25,456 bases of DNA from IMG/VR virus record IMGVR_UViG_3300010371_000106, positions 1-25,456 of that record. The stretch is one strand, 5' to 3'. A program made the position numbers and the translations under genes. Origin of the DNA: a virus. Positions 15,325 to 21,758 of this stretch are shown here, piece after piece (position 1 is the stretch's first letter; each line of letters opens with the position of its first letter). Under the pieces are notes generated by a model that saw nothing but the letters and a program-made list of their open reading frames with translations, was not told the origin of the DNA and ran no database searches.

Positions 15325-16448
15325 AGATTGCAGAAGAGGCACGCATTGACGGCAGCACGCGCTTTCGTGTGCAGCACAAGGACCCGGTAAAGCCGGGTCG
15401 CTACACGACGCGTCGCTTTGACGAGAAGCGCGACGCAGCAGAATTCGTGCGACGCGCAAAGTTGGAACTGTCCGCAGCAATTGCGTGGGACGAAGAGCGA
15501 CGCGGCGGCGTCACTTTCCGTGGACAGGCAGGACGCACGTTCATTGACTACGCAACGGATTACGTCAATGCGCAGACGGACGTTAAGCAGGGCACGCGTG
15601 AAGCAGGACACGCGCAATTGCGCATCATTGCTCAGATTGATTCGTTCGCTCACTTGCAGATGGGCGCAATTACGCGAACGGATTTGGAGACGTTGAAGAC
15701 GAGCCTTTCCGCTCTTCCGTCGCGTCGTGGCGAGTCGCTGAAATCGCGCACAAAGAACGGATTGCTCCGCACCGTCTTTGCCGTCATTCGTCACGCAGCA
15801 GCAGTGAACGACATTCCGCGCGACGTGACTTTCCGGGTGAAGAAGTTCCGCGTTGACGACGCAAAGGAAACGTGCCCCATCACGGTTCCGGAATTCGACT
15901 CCATCCTTATTCACGTCAAGCCTGAGCGGCGCGCAATTTTCCGCTTGCTGCTGGACTCCGGTCTGCGAATCTCGGAAGCACTCGCGATGCAGTGGCGCGA
16001 CATTAGCGAGACGAGCCAGGGCATCTATCAGATTGCCGTTTGGCCGACGGACTCGCAGCGGGGAAAGACTGACAAGGCGCAGCGAATCACGACCATTCCT
16101 GCGGACACATTCAAACTGCTGACGCGCGACGACGAGACGCACGTTTTCACCGCGACGTATTACGCGCTCTCGAACGAATGGCGAAACGCTGTGCAGCGCG
16201 CACAGTCCGGGTTGCACGCGACGGAATTCCCGGTGCTGACGAAGACGCCCAGCATTCACGACCTGCGACACACGCACGCGGGCTTCCTGATTACGGAATG
16301 CGGAATGAACCTCGCGCTCGTCGCTGAGCGTCTGGGTCACTCTGACATTTCCGTGACGCAGAAGTATTACGGGCGTTTGGTCACGGAGCAGGCACACGAC
16401 CTCGGCGTGCAGATTGCACGCAGCATTCCGCGCGGCGTCGTGGAGTAA
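15321..16448 (+). CDS. int: Tyrosine-type site-specific integrase
   Basis: The 375-residue product integrates the phage into the host chromosome. It has an N-terminal arm-binding domain (HKDPVKPGRYTTRRFDEKRDA, residues 19-39), a core-binding helical region (about 70-180) and a catalytic domain with R216 in SGLRISEAL, HDLRHTHA with H313 and R316, LGHSDISVTQ with H340, and the nucleophile Y349 in QKYYGR. K252 could be the beta-hairpin lysine. The start at ATG 15321 is preferred over the longer frame from 15213 because AAGGAG precedes it and it overlaps the previous stop as ATGA. The length is normal and all key residues are present, so it should be active. Confidence 0.95.
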   Translation: MKIAEEARIDGSTRFRVQHKDPVKPGRYTTRRFDEKRDAAEFVRRAKLELSAAIAWDEERRGGVTFRGQAGRTFIDYATDYVNAQTDVKQGTREAGHAQLRIIAQIDSFAHLQMGAITRTDLETLKTSLSALPSRRGESLKSRTKNGLLRTVFAVIRHAAAVNDIPRDVTFRVKKFRVDDAKETCPITVPEFDSILIHVKPERRAIFRLLLDSGLRISEALAMQWRDISETSQGIYQIAVWPTDSQRGKTDKAQRITTIPADTFKLLTRDDETHVFTATYYALSNEWRNAVQRAQSGLHATEFPVLTKTPSIHDLRHTHAGFLITECGMNLALVAERLGHSDISVTQKYYGRLVTEQAHDLGVQIARSIPRGVVE

Positions 16449-16454
16449 GCACTC

Positions 16455-16548
16455 CTGTTCCGGGTGGACGCGTTCCCCGCACTAACTGCGATGCGCAGTG
16501 GGAATGCTTGTCACCTTCCGACGCGGGGAACGCGCCCACCCGGAACAG
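16455..16548. repeat. 26-bp inverted repeat with a 42-base loop holding a nested hairpin
   Basis: The arms are 16455-16480 and 16523-16548 and differ at one position only. In RNA copied from the minus strand that position is a G-U pair, so the stem is unbroken there; in plus-strand RNA it is an A-C mismatch. The loop contains ACTGCG-ATG-CGCAGT (16485-16499), a perfect small hairpin. It may end leftward transcripts or serve a recombination role next to the integrase. Confidence 0.75.
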
Positions 16549-16584
16549 CAGTGAAAAGCACGCTGGCTGCTCGCCAGACGCGAC

Positions 16585-16624
16585 AGAAGCCCGAATGCGT
16601 CCCACACGATGCGTTCGGGCTTCT
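16585..16624 (+). terminator. Strong hairpin downstream of the integrase
   Basis: Arms 16585-16601 and 16608-16624 form a 17-bp stem with a six-base loop (CCACAC). Two pairs are G-U in plus-strand RNA and would be A-C mismatches in the other strand, so selection appears to act on the plus transcript. There is no clear U-run after it, as is common for G+C-rich actinobacterial terminators. Confidence 0.55.
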
Positions 16625-16681
16625 GCTGTCTCTAGCGAGCGCGCAGGGGGAGGGAACGCTGCGCTAGCGACATTTGCGGCT

Positions 16682-16831
16682 CTAGGGTTCCTGCTGCTCT
16701 TCTGCGTCCAGTGATTGCGTCCGTGCGCGCTCGTCCTTGTCCAGCGCGGTGCTCGCAACAGCCTCCACAGCGAGCGGCCACGGAACGCCCCGCTGCAAGA
16801 GCTGGGACAAGAGTTCCGGATTGCTGCTCAT
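16682..16831 (-). CDS. Small hypothetical protein at the end of the leftward operon
   Basis: This 49-residue protein starts MSSNPELLSQLLQRG and continues VPWPLAVEAVASTALDKDER to an acidic end EEQQEP. Its ATG overlaps the stop of the preceding gene in the ATGA manner seen through the whole window, which is the main support. It is helical and soluble. No family was recognised. It is the last gene before the convergent terminator region. Confidence 0.55.
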   Translation of the reverse strand: MSSNPELLSQLLQRGVPWPLAVEAVASTALDKDERARTQSLDAEEQQEP

Positions 16832-17103
16832 CGTGGAGCGCTCTTGTCTACGCCCGGACGCGCTCTGTTCGTAATGACGATGGAGCCATCGTCACGGAGA
16901 TTGATTCGCGATACATCGCCGTTCGTGAGTCGCAATGCTGCCTCCATGATGAGCGGGTCAACGTTCCGCCGATTGACGGGCACAGGCTCAGGAACAACGC
17001 GCATGGGTCGCGGACGATGGAGCACCGTTCTCTCTGAAACAACGCGCGTCACTGTCTGCGGGCTCAGTCGCATTACGTCGCGGATATCCACCTGCTGCCT
17101 CAT
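16828..17103 (-). CDS. Small hypothetical protein, possible DNA-binding
   Basis: The 91-residue protein starts on an ATG overlapping the stop of the Lsr2-like gene (ATGA). The N-terminal MRQQVDIRDVMRLSPQTVTRVVSE looks like a short helix-turn-helix; a Pro/Arg-rich linker follows, and the C-terminal part (DPLIMEAALRLTNGDVSRIN then DDGSIVITNRARP) suggests a helix plus beta hairpin. Coupling with two regulators suggests a part in lysogeny control, but this is inferred. Confidence 0.6.
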   Translation of the reverse strand: MRQQVDIRDVMRLSPQTVTRVVSERTVLHRPRPMRVVPEPVPVNRRNVDPLIMEAALRLTNGDVSRINLRDDGSIVITNRARPGVDKSAPR

Positions 17104-18053
17104 GACGCCTGCTGCTTTGCGTAGCGGGCGCGGATATCCGCGAGCACGCCGAGCGAGTCGCCCAACTGCTCCGCAAAGGTGAAAAGCTGGGGAGTGTGCA
17201 CAGCGTCGTGCTGCTTCCTGCCGTGCATTCCGAGCACCTGCGGAGCCGTGAATACCTCTCCGTCAATGGGGCACGTGAGACCGAGCAGCGTTGCAGGCTG
17301 CACGCCGTGCTCACGCTGGCAATGCAGGTCCCACGCGGACGTGCCGACGATGCTTTCTCCGTCCACAGGGCAGACGCGCGGCACAGCATTCCTTGCGTGA
17401 ACAATCGCGCGTGCTGCCTCCAAACGCGCGCGCTCTTCCTGCGGCACATTCTCCGGAGCCCACCACTTCTGAGCGATGAACTCTCCGCGCGGAGGCTCCT
17501 CCGACGCGAGCAATTGCAGAGCGTTGAGCGCTGCTGCGTCTGACGCGCTCAGACGCTCCGCGACCTCGCGGACGCTCAGACCCTCCGGAGCGTCCCGGAG
17601 CATCGCGAGCACGAGCGGCAGACGCTCTCTCGTCTCCCTCTGCAACTTCTTCCCAGCAGCGATGCTCTCCGCACTCTCCTGCGTTGCTGTGGGCGTCTCT
17701 GAGCGCTCAGGAGACGGCTCCGGAGCACTAGGAGCAGCCTGCTCCTTCCGTCGCGGCTCACGAGCAGCAGGCGTCGTCCGCGTGAACTTCTCACGCTGCG
17801 TGAACGTCTCCGCTCCGTAGAGCTGGCGCAGGTTCTCCGCGACTGCCTCGCGAGGGTCAATCGCTCCGTCCGTGAGCAGGCCGAATGCCTCTAGGAAAGC
17901 GACGAGCGGAGTAAAGCGCTCCTGGTCGCACACGGGGCACAGGTCAATAGCGAACGTGCCTCCGTCCACAGCGATTGTGTGTGCAAAAGCAGCGGGGATA
18001 TCTTCCCCCTTCTGAGAATGCACGTCGCACAGATGAACGATTTTCAGCGCCAT
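17100..18053 (-). CDS. Lsr2-like zinc protein, candidate phage silencer or repressor
   Basis: The 317-residue product begins with a segment like the Lsr2 dimerisation domain (HTIAVDGGTFAIDL, residues 25-38, then TPLVAFLEAFGLL) into which a zinc-ribbon pattern is built: C9-x2-H12 and C39-x2-C42. A disordered Pro/Glu/Arg linker (about 95-135) leads to a winged-helix-like region (about 143-200: LPLVLAMLRDAPEGLSVREVAERLSASDAAA...). Two finger-like repeats follow, CPVDG...H-x4-H (C228, D231, H244, H249) and CPIDG...H-x4-H (C261, D264, H277, H282), with Asp where the second Cys of a C2H2 finger would be. Lsr2-family proteins silence foreign A+T-rich DNA, and phage copies are known to affect lysogeny. 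GGGAGG precedes the start, which is two bases after the upstream stop. Confidence 0.7.
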   Translation of the reverse strand: MALKIVHLCDVHSQKGEDIPAAFAHTIAVDGGTFAIDLCPVCDQERFTPLVAFLEAFGLLTDGAIDPREAVAENLRQLYGAETFTQREKFTRTTPAAREPRRKEQAAPSAPEPSPERSETPTATQESAESIAAGKKLQRETRERLPLVLAMLRDAPEGLSVREVAERLSASDAAALNALQLLASEEPPRGEFIAQKWWAPENVPQEERARLEAARAIVHARNAVPRVCPVDGESIVGTSAWDLHCQREHGVQPATLLGLTCPIDGEVFTAPQVLGMHGRKQHDAVHTPQLFTFAEQLGDSLGVLADIRARYAKQQAS

Positions 18054-18055
18054 TT

Positions 18056-18262
18056 TCACTGCCTCCCGTTGTGGTGGTGCTCCGCAATGTACCGCTCCAC
18101 GCTCTCTGTGACTACGCGCAACATGCCGCGTACCTCCGTCGCGTCTAGCTCGCTCGCGTCGACCATGCGGCGGACTGTCCAGCGCGAGACGCCGAGCATC
18201 CGGCCTGCCTCCTTCATGGACACGTGTTCCGCGCGTCTCGCGGCTGCGTTGTCGCTGGTCAC
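18056..18262 (-). CDS. HTH DNA-binding protein (MerR/excisionase-like fold)
   Basis: The 68-residue protein starts at GTG with GGAGGG upstream. Its centre reads VSMKEAGRMLGVSRWTVRRMVDASELDATEV, a helix-turn-helix with wing of the MerR/Xis type, ending in a C-terminal helix (ESVERYIAEHHH). It is the first gene of the leftward operon and faces the rightward operon across the control region, where a phage repressor usually lies. It may act with the Lsr2-like protein whose gene begins two bases after its stop. Confidence 0.8.
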   Translation of the reverse strand: MTSDNAAARRAEHVSMKEAGRMLGVSRWTVRRMVDASELDATEVRGMLRVVTESVERYIAEHHHNGRQ

Positions 18263-18385
18263 AAGCGCTTTCCCTCCGCGTGTCGGGCCCCGTCACCCGT
18301 TCGAGTGAGTCAATCAGTACCACCCCGACACGTGTTGCGCAAGGGCTCTGCTCCGGAGATGTGACGACGCTCCCTGCGCGTTGTG

Positions 18386-18410
18386 ACTGTCGGACAAATG
18401 TCCAGACAGT
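18386..18410. repeat. Operator-like dyad
   Basis: ACTGTC and GACAGT flank an inner palindrome GGACA-AA-TGTCC; the outer arms are offset by one base. The layout suits a dimeric repressor site inside the divergent control region. Confidence 0.55.
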
Positions 18411-18413
18411 TGC

Positions 18414-18437
18414 CTCGGGGTGTGGCCACACCCGGAG
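18414..18437. repeat. 24-bp near-perfect palindrome
   Basis: The core GGGTGTGGCCACACCC is perfectly symmetrical, and the symmetry continues after one mismatch with CTC/GAG. It lies just before an AGGAGG motif. It could be an operator or, in RNA, a hairpin that hides the ribosome site. Confidence 0.6.
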
Positions 18438-18453
18438 CAGGAGGTAGCAACGC

Positions 18454-18684
18454 GTGCAATGGCGAGCAGCGCGTTGTTCGTGGTGCACAACAAAGCAGCG
18501 CGTAGCCCACGTGTCGTTTAGTGCCGTGCGGCGCAGAAAGAACCGGCGTGTAATTCGTGTTCTGCTCTTGCGTGACTACCGACGACGGTGGTTGCGTCGG
18601 AGACACAACAAAACACGAGCACGGAAGGAGCAATGTGGCGGCAGAAGAGCCGCAGACGCTCACAGTCGCAGATATCGCGAATGA
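18454..18684 (+). CDS. Doubtful Arg-rich ORF behind a strong ribosome site
   Basis: GTG 18454 lies nine bases after AGGAGG, one of the best ribosome sites in the region, and its frame runs 76 codons, overlapping the downstream HTH gene by 50 bases. The product is about one-third Arg (RRRKNRRVIRVLLLRDYRRR), which is typical of a non-coding frame in G+C-rich DNA. A 20-codon frame from ATG 18459 to 18521 (MASSALFVVHNKAARSPRVV) is an alternative leader peptide. I keep the entry because of the ribosome site alone. Confidence 0.25.
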   Translation: MQWRAARCSWCTTKQRVAHVSFSAVRRRKNRRVIRVLLLRDYRRRWLRRRHNKTRARKEQCGGRRAADAHSRRYRE

Positions 18685-18841
18685 CCTCCGAATCTCGCAG
18701 CGAACAGTAATGCTCATGGCGCAATCGCAGGAATTGCCCATGTTTAAGGTTCGCAATCGGTGGCGCATTAGTCGCACTACTTATCTCGAATGGAGAGATA
18801 GGGAAGAGCAGCGATATCGACCCGGAAGGCGCAGAAGGTGA
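18635..18841 (+). CDS. Excisionase/Cro-like HTH protein
   Basis: The 68-residue protein starts at GTG 18635 after GGAAGGAG; a longer frame begins at 18557 without a ribosome site. It reads LTVADIANDLRISQRTVMLMAQSQELPMFKV then NRWRISRTTYLEWRDREE, the standard winged-helix excisionase/MerR N-terminal fold, and ends in a basic tail (RPGRRRR). As the first gene of the rightward operon it could be the excisionase partner of the integrase or a Cro-like regulator. It overlaps the next gene by GTGA. Confidence 0.8.
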   Translation: MAAEEPQTLTVADIANDLRISQRTVMLMAQSQELPMFKVRNRWRISRTTYLEWRDREEQRYRPGRRRR

Positions 18842-19008
18842 GACTGAGAGCGTACAAAGGCAAACCAGAAACCCCACTCCTGGAAATCATGCCGCCAATC
18901 TACGGCAGCATATCGACTGCATTTGAATTCGCGCTATTCAGATTGCAGCACACGCACGACACGACACACGAGATTCTGAATGACTATCTGAGAGAGGTTG
19001 GAGCATGA
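18838..19008 (+). CDS. Small hypothetical protein
   Basis: A 56-codon frame starts at GTG 18838, overlapping the HTH stop (GTGA), and ends overlapping the next ATG (ATGA). GGAAGG lies upstream. The product starts MRLRAYKGKPETPLLEIMPP and ends EILNDYLREVGA, with a hydrophobic middle (STAFEFALFRLQ). An ATG at 18889 gives a 39-residue form. Coupling on both sides makes it likely to be real. No function was recognised. Confidence 0.6.
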   Translation: MRLRAYKGKPETPLLEIMPPIYGSISTAFEFALFRLQHTHDTTHEILNDYLREVGA

Positions 19009-19289
19009 GCCCTAAGAAGAGCGACGACGGCATTACTTTCCTGCCGCCGGATGCAGCACCGCCCGAGGCCACAGCGCGCCAGCGTTACACGCGCTGGGCG
19101 GAGGTTCGCGACCAGTTGGCCGCTAACCCGAATGTGTGGGCCATTGTTCTGGAACAGCAGAACGGCGAGCCCGGATTTAACAGCGTGCACGGAAAGAAGG
19201 TCGCGCTGACGAAGGACCACCCGGAGATTAGCGCGGAGGTCCGCACGGAGAACGGCGTTCGTCGGCTTTACGCGCGCTTCACGGCATGA
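19005..19289 (+). CDS. Hypothetical protein
   Basis: The 94-residue protein starts MSPKKSDDGITFLPP, has a helical RYTRWAEVRDQLAANPN and a beta-rich end (VWAIVLEQQNGEP, AEVRTENGVRRLYARF). The pattern looks like a small alpha/beta domain. Similar proteins sit before recombination nucleases in actinophages, but I cannot name the family. Its stop overlaps the start of the nuclease gene (ATGA), so it may be a partner or regulator of that enzyme. Confidence 0.75.
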   Translation: MSPKKSDDGITFLPPDAAPPEATARQRYTRWAEVRDQLAANPNVWAIVLEQQNGEPGFNSVHGKKVALTKDHPEISAEVRTENGVRRLYARFTA

Positions 19290-20041
19290 ACGCCGACGCG
19301 CTCCCCCTGACGCTCAACGAGAAGAGCCACAGATACACGCTCTTTGGAAAGTGGGTGCCGGGTGTTACGTCCATCGTTGACGCTGGACTGCCTAAGCCCG
19401 CTCTAAAGCGCTGGGGGGAGCGCGTCGTTGCGGAGACTGCTGTTGACCAATTGGAGACGCTAGGGCGCGTTCTCGCGACGATGGGACGGCAGCCAACGAT
19501 TGACGCTCTCGCTGCTGCTCCTTACGAACAGATGAAGACGGCGCAGATTCGCGGCACGACGATTCACGCTCTCGCGGAGCGCGTCATTCACGGCGAGCCC
19601 GTCGAGGTTCCGCCCGAGCTGGCAGAGCACGTGCGCGGATACATCGCGTTTCTCGAAGCATTCGACGTTGAGCCAATGGCAACCGAGGCGATGATTGCGA
19701 ATCGTCATTTCTGGTACGCGGGGAAATTCGACCTGCTCGCCACGATTCGCGGCAAGGTGTGGCTGTTGGATTTGAAAACGTCACGCGCTGTTTACGAAGA
19801 GACGGCGTTGCAGTGCGCTGCATACAGTCGCGCGGATTTGTGCATCGTCAATGGCGTCTCCGTCGGCTTCCCCGTCGTGGACAAAATCGGCGTTGTCCAC
19901 GTCACAGACAACGGCACGCGTCTTTACGACCTGGGAGACATTAACGCGGCGTTTGACGAATTCCTGTCGTGCCTCTCGACGTATAACGGCGCGCGTCGCA
20001 GGAAGAAGGAAATTGACCTGGAGGTGCCTGTTGCGCCATGA
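19286..20041 (+). CDS. RecB/Cas4-like PD-(D/E)XK exonuclease
   Basis: The 251-residue product is a likely DNA exonuclease. Motifs of the PD-(D/E)XK superfamily in the RecB/Cas4 arrangement are visible: RGTTIHALAE (R89, H94), E134, the GKFDLLA motif with D149, LLDLKTS with D162 and K164, and the QCAAYSRA helix (Q177, Y180). It probably resects double-stranded ends to make single strands for the RecT-like protein two genes downstream. There is no Cys cluster as in Cas4 iron-sulphur enzymes, so a RecE/lambda-exonuclease-like role is preferred. Confidence 0.88.
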   Translation: MNADALPLTLNEKSHRYTLFGKWVPGVTSIVDAGLPKPALKRWGERVVAETAVDQLETLGRVLATMGRQPTIDALAAAPYEQMKTAQIRGTTIHALAERVIHGEPVEVPPELAEHVRGYIAFLEAFDVEPMATEAMIANRHFWYAGKFDLLATIRGKVWLLDLKTSRAVYEETALQCAAYSRADLCIVNGVSVGFPVVDKIGVVHVTDNGTRLYDLGDINAAFDEFLSCLSTYNGARRRKKEIDLEVPVAP

Positions 20042-20364
20042 GCGAGATATACGAACAAGACTCATTGTTTGATCCCGCACCCGGAATCGTTGGACACGCA
20101 CACCCGGAAACGTCACACATTGCCGCTAGTGAAGTGGAGCCGCGCACAGGCACACAACGTCGCCGCGTTCTCGATTACCTGCGTGAAGTGGGCGATTTCG
20201 GAGCGACGGATTCAGAGATACAAACGGCGCTAGACATGAATGGAAACACGGAACGTCCGCGACGCATTGAATTAGTTTCAGCCGGCCGCGTTGTGGACAG
20301 CACGAAGCGCCGCATTGTTGACGGTCGCCCTGCAATCGTTTGGGAGGTAAAACCGAATGACTGA
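20038..20364 (+). CDS. Winged-helix-like hypothetical protein
   Basis: The 108-residue protein lies between nuclease and RecT-like genes, overlapping both. The first 45 residues contain a His-containing HAHPETSHIAASEVEPRTG segment, then TQRRRVLDYLREVGDFGATDSEIQTALDM with NTERPRRIELVSAGRVVDST, a classic winged-helix layout, followed by RPAIVWEV. Similar small proteins in phages are annotated as HTH proteins; its target is unknown. Confidence 0.72.
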   Translation: MSEIYEQDSLFDPAPGIVGHAHPETSHIAASEVEPRTGTQRRRVLDYLREVGDFGATDSEIQTALDMNGNTERPRRIELVSAGRVVDSTKRRIVDGRPAIVWEVKPND

Positions 20365-21481
20365 GATTGTGTCGTTCACAGGAAACGACGCAGCCGGAAA
20401 GTTAGTGCAATGGGCGGAAGCGGCGTCAGCAGCACAAGCGCTCGCACAGCAGTTGTGCCGCACTGCGTTTGTCCCGGACTCCTTCCGGCTCACAGCAGGA
20501 GAGAGCGAGGCGGCACAGCGAGACAACGAAATTCGTATCGGCAACGCGACGGCTGCATTGCTTCTCGGCGCTGAGCTGGGACTCGACCCAATCGCGTCAT
20601 TGCGTGCTCTCTACGTCATTCGTGGACAGGTCGCGATTTACGCCCGCATGAAGTTGGCGCTGCTCCTCTCGCGCGGACACAAGGTGTGGACGGAATTTGA
20701 GAGCGACGAAAAGATTGTCGTTGCCGGATATCGCAGGGATGACCCGGAGCACGTCCAGCGCGTTACGTGGGACGTTGCACGCGCGGAGCGTGCGGGCTTC
20801 ACGCGGAACGACCTCTATCGAACCAACCCGCGCGCAATGCTGTTCGCTCGCGCGTCGTCGGAACTGGCGTCGAGGCTCGCGCCCGACGTTCTCGCAGGCA
20901 TTCCGGAGGACACAGCGGAAGAGCTGGGAGCACGCCTGAGCGCTCCTGCGGACGCTCCGGGCGGCAATGTGACTGTCCAACTGTCCCCACGCGCTCAGGG
21001 AGCGCCTGTGCGTGCTCTCGCGCCCGTTGTGGACGTGGAGTTGCCGAGCGTGGACCACGCGGAGCGCGCGGAGAACCGGAAACGCGCACAGCAGCGCGCA
21101 GCGGAGGAGCGCGCAGCACGAGAAGCGCTAGAGCAGGAAGCGGACGCACAAGCGACAGACAACGACACGACGAAAGAGCCGTATGTGCAGCAGGAGCAGC
21201 GCGAGGAGGAACCGATTGCAGATCGTCAGCAGAGCGACGAATTGCCGCTAGAACTACCGGAGGAAGAGCCCAAGATAACCAGCGCACAACGCGCAATCAT
21301 GCACGCGCTATTCCGTGCGCAGGGCTGGAATCAGGACACGTACCGAGAATTCACGCGCAACACTCTCGGTCGGAAACTGGAAACAACGAACGACCTCACC
21401 GTTACTGAGGCGTCTTTCATGATTGAACACATGAAGGAATTGGCGGGCGAGAGCGATGCAGACGAAACAGCGCCTGAGTAG
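20357..21481 (+). CDS. RecT-like single-strand annealing protein
   Basis: The 374-residue protein resembles the RecT-family proteins of actinophages, which anneal complementary DNA strands. The core (about 25-190) has AAQALAQQLCRTAFVPDSFR, ATAALLLGAELGLDPIASLRALYVIRG, ALLLSRGHKVW and TNPRAMLFARASSELASRLAPDVLAGIPE. The C-terminal half is charged and low in complexity (about 190-310: NRKRAQQRAAEERAARE, EEEPIADRQQ) with a final helical piece. GGGAGG precedes the start. With the nuclease at 19286 and RusA-like resolvase at 21755 it completes a recombination set. Confidence 0.82.
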   Translation: MTEIVSFTGNDAAGKLVQWAEAASAAQALAQQLCRTAFVPDSFRLTAGESEAAQRDNEIRIGNATAALLLGAELGLDPIASLRALYVIRGQVAIYARMKLALLLSRGHKVWTEFESDEKIVVAGYRRDDPEHVQRVTWDVARAERAGFTRNDLYRTNPRAMLFARASSELASRLAPDVLAGIPEDTAEELGARLSAPADAPGGNVTVQLSPRAQGAPVRALAPVVDVELPSVDHAERAENRKRAQQRAAEERAAREALEQEADAQATDNDTTKEPYVQQEQREEEPIADRQQSDELPLELPEEEPKITSAQRAIMHALFRAQGWNQDTYREFTRNTLGRKLETTNDLTVTEASFMIEHMKELAGESDADETAPE

Positions 21482-21758
21482 CGCTGAGGTAGTCGAGCTG
21501 GCAGACATTACTTACCGCCAGTTGGATTACTGGACACGTCAACGCTGGGTCACGTGCACACCGCAAATGCCAGGCTCAGGACAGACGCGCACATACACGC
21601 TGGACGAAGCAAAGCGCGTCGCACTCATGGCAAAGATGGTCGACGCAGGAATTCCACCGCTAGACGCACACATGCTGACGCTACGCGGCGAATATGACGC
21701 AGAAGGAGTGTTCCGCGCGTCGCTCTTTGGGCACGTCTACGTGGAGGTGTTCCCGTGA
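21456..21758 (+). CDS. MerR-like HTH protein
   Basis: The 100-residue protein begins inside the end of the RecT-like gene. It reads LSSAEVVELADITYRQLDYWTRQRWVTCTP, then SGQTRTYTLDEAKRVALMAKMVDAGI: a MerR-type helix-turn-helix with the wing and second helix. No effector domain follows, only about 30 more residues. It may tune the early operon or bind DNA architecture-fashion. The next gene overlaps by GTGA. Confidence 0.82.
   Translation: MQTKQRLSSAEVVELADITYRQLDYWTRQRWVTCTPQMPGSGQTRTYTLDEAKRVALMAKMVDAGIPPLDAHMLTLRGEYDAEGVFRASLFGHVYVEVFP

Larger units (their letters stand above)
16449..16681. other. Non-coding gap between convergent operons; possible attP region
   Basis: This gap follows the integrase stop and faces the end of the leftward operon. 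It contains a 26-bp inverted repeat and a second strong hairpin, described separately, and then an A/G-rich run (GGGGGAGGGAAC). In many temperate actinophages attP is next to the integrase gene, so the core could be here, but no tRNA-like sequence was recognised. Confidence 0.4.
18263..18634. promoter_or_regulatory. Divergent control region between lysogeny and early operons
   Basis: The 372 bases separate two divergent HTH genes, the usual site of a lysogeny switch. It contains four separate dyads: CGTGTCGGG/CCCGACACG (18279-18287 with 18324-18332), ACTGTC...GACAGT around GGACA-AA-TGTCC (18386-18410), the palindrome GGGTGTGGCCACACCC (inside 18414-18437), and TTGTT...AACAA around 18471-18490. 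CACGTGT is found again near 18509. No promoter with both boxes close to consensus was seen. AGGAGG at 18439-18444 precedes a GTG at 18454. Confidence 0.65.

Noticed and set aside
15237-16397. 386-codon minus-strand frame opposite the integrase
   Set aside because: The integrase has all catalytic residues; the opposite frame is rich in Arg, Cys and Val and has no family features.
16455-16624. tRNA or tRNA-fragment attachment site
   Set aside because: The stems do not form a cloverleaf and lack the T-loop pattern and anticodon arm.
16381-16758. 125-codon minus-strand frame reaching into the integrase end
   Set aside because: It overlaps the integrase tail and the inverted repeat; the 49-residue frame at 16682-16831 fits the operon overlaps better.
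16711-17182. 155- and 108-codon + strand frames across the leftward operon
   Set aside because: They lie opposite coupled minus-strand genes and lack ribosome sites or recognisable motifs.
17100-18262. Toxin-antitoxin pair
   Set aside because: Gene order is HTH then a large protein, and the second protein matches an Lsr2-like layout rather than any toxin fold I know.
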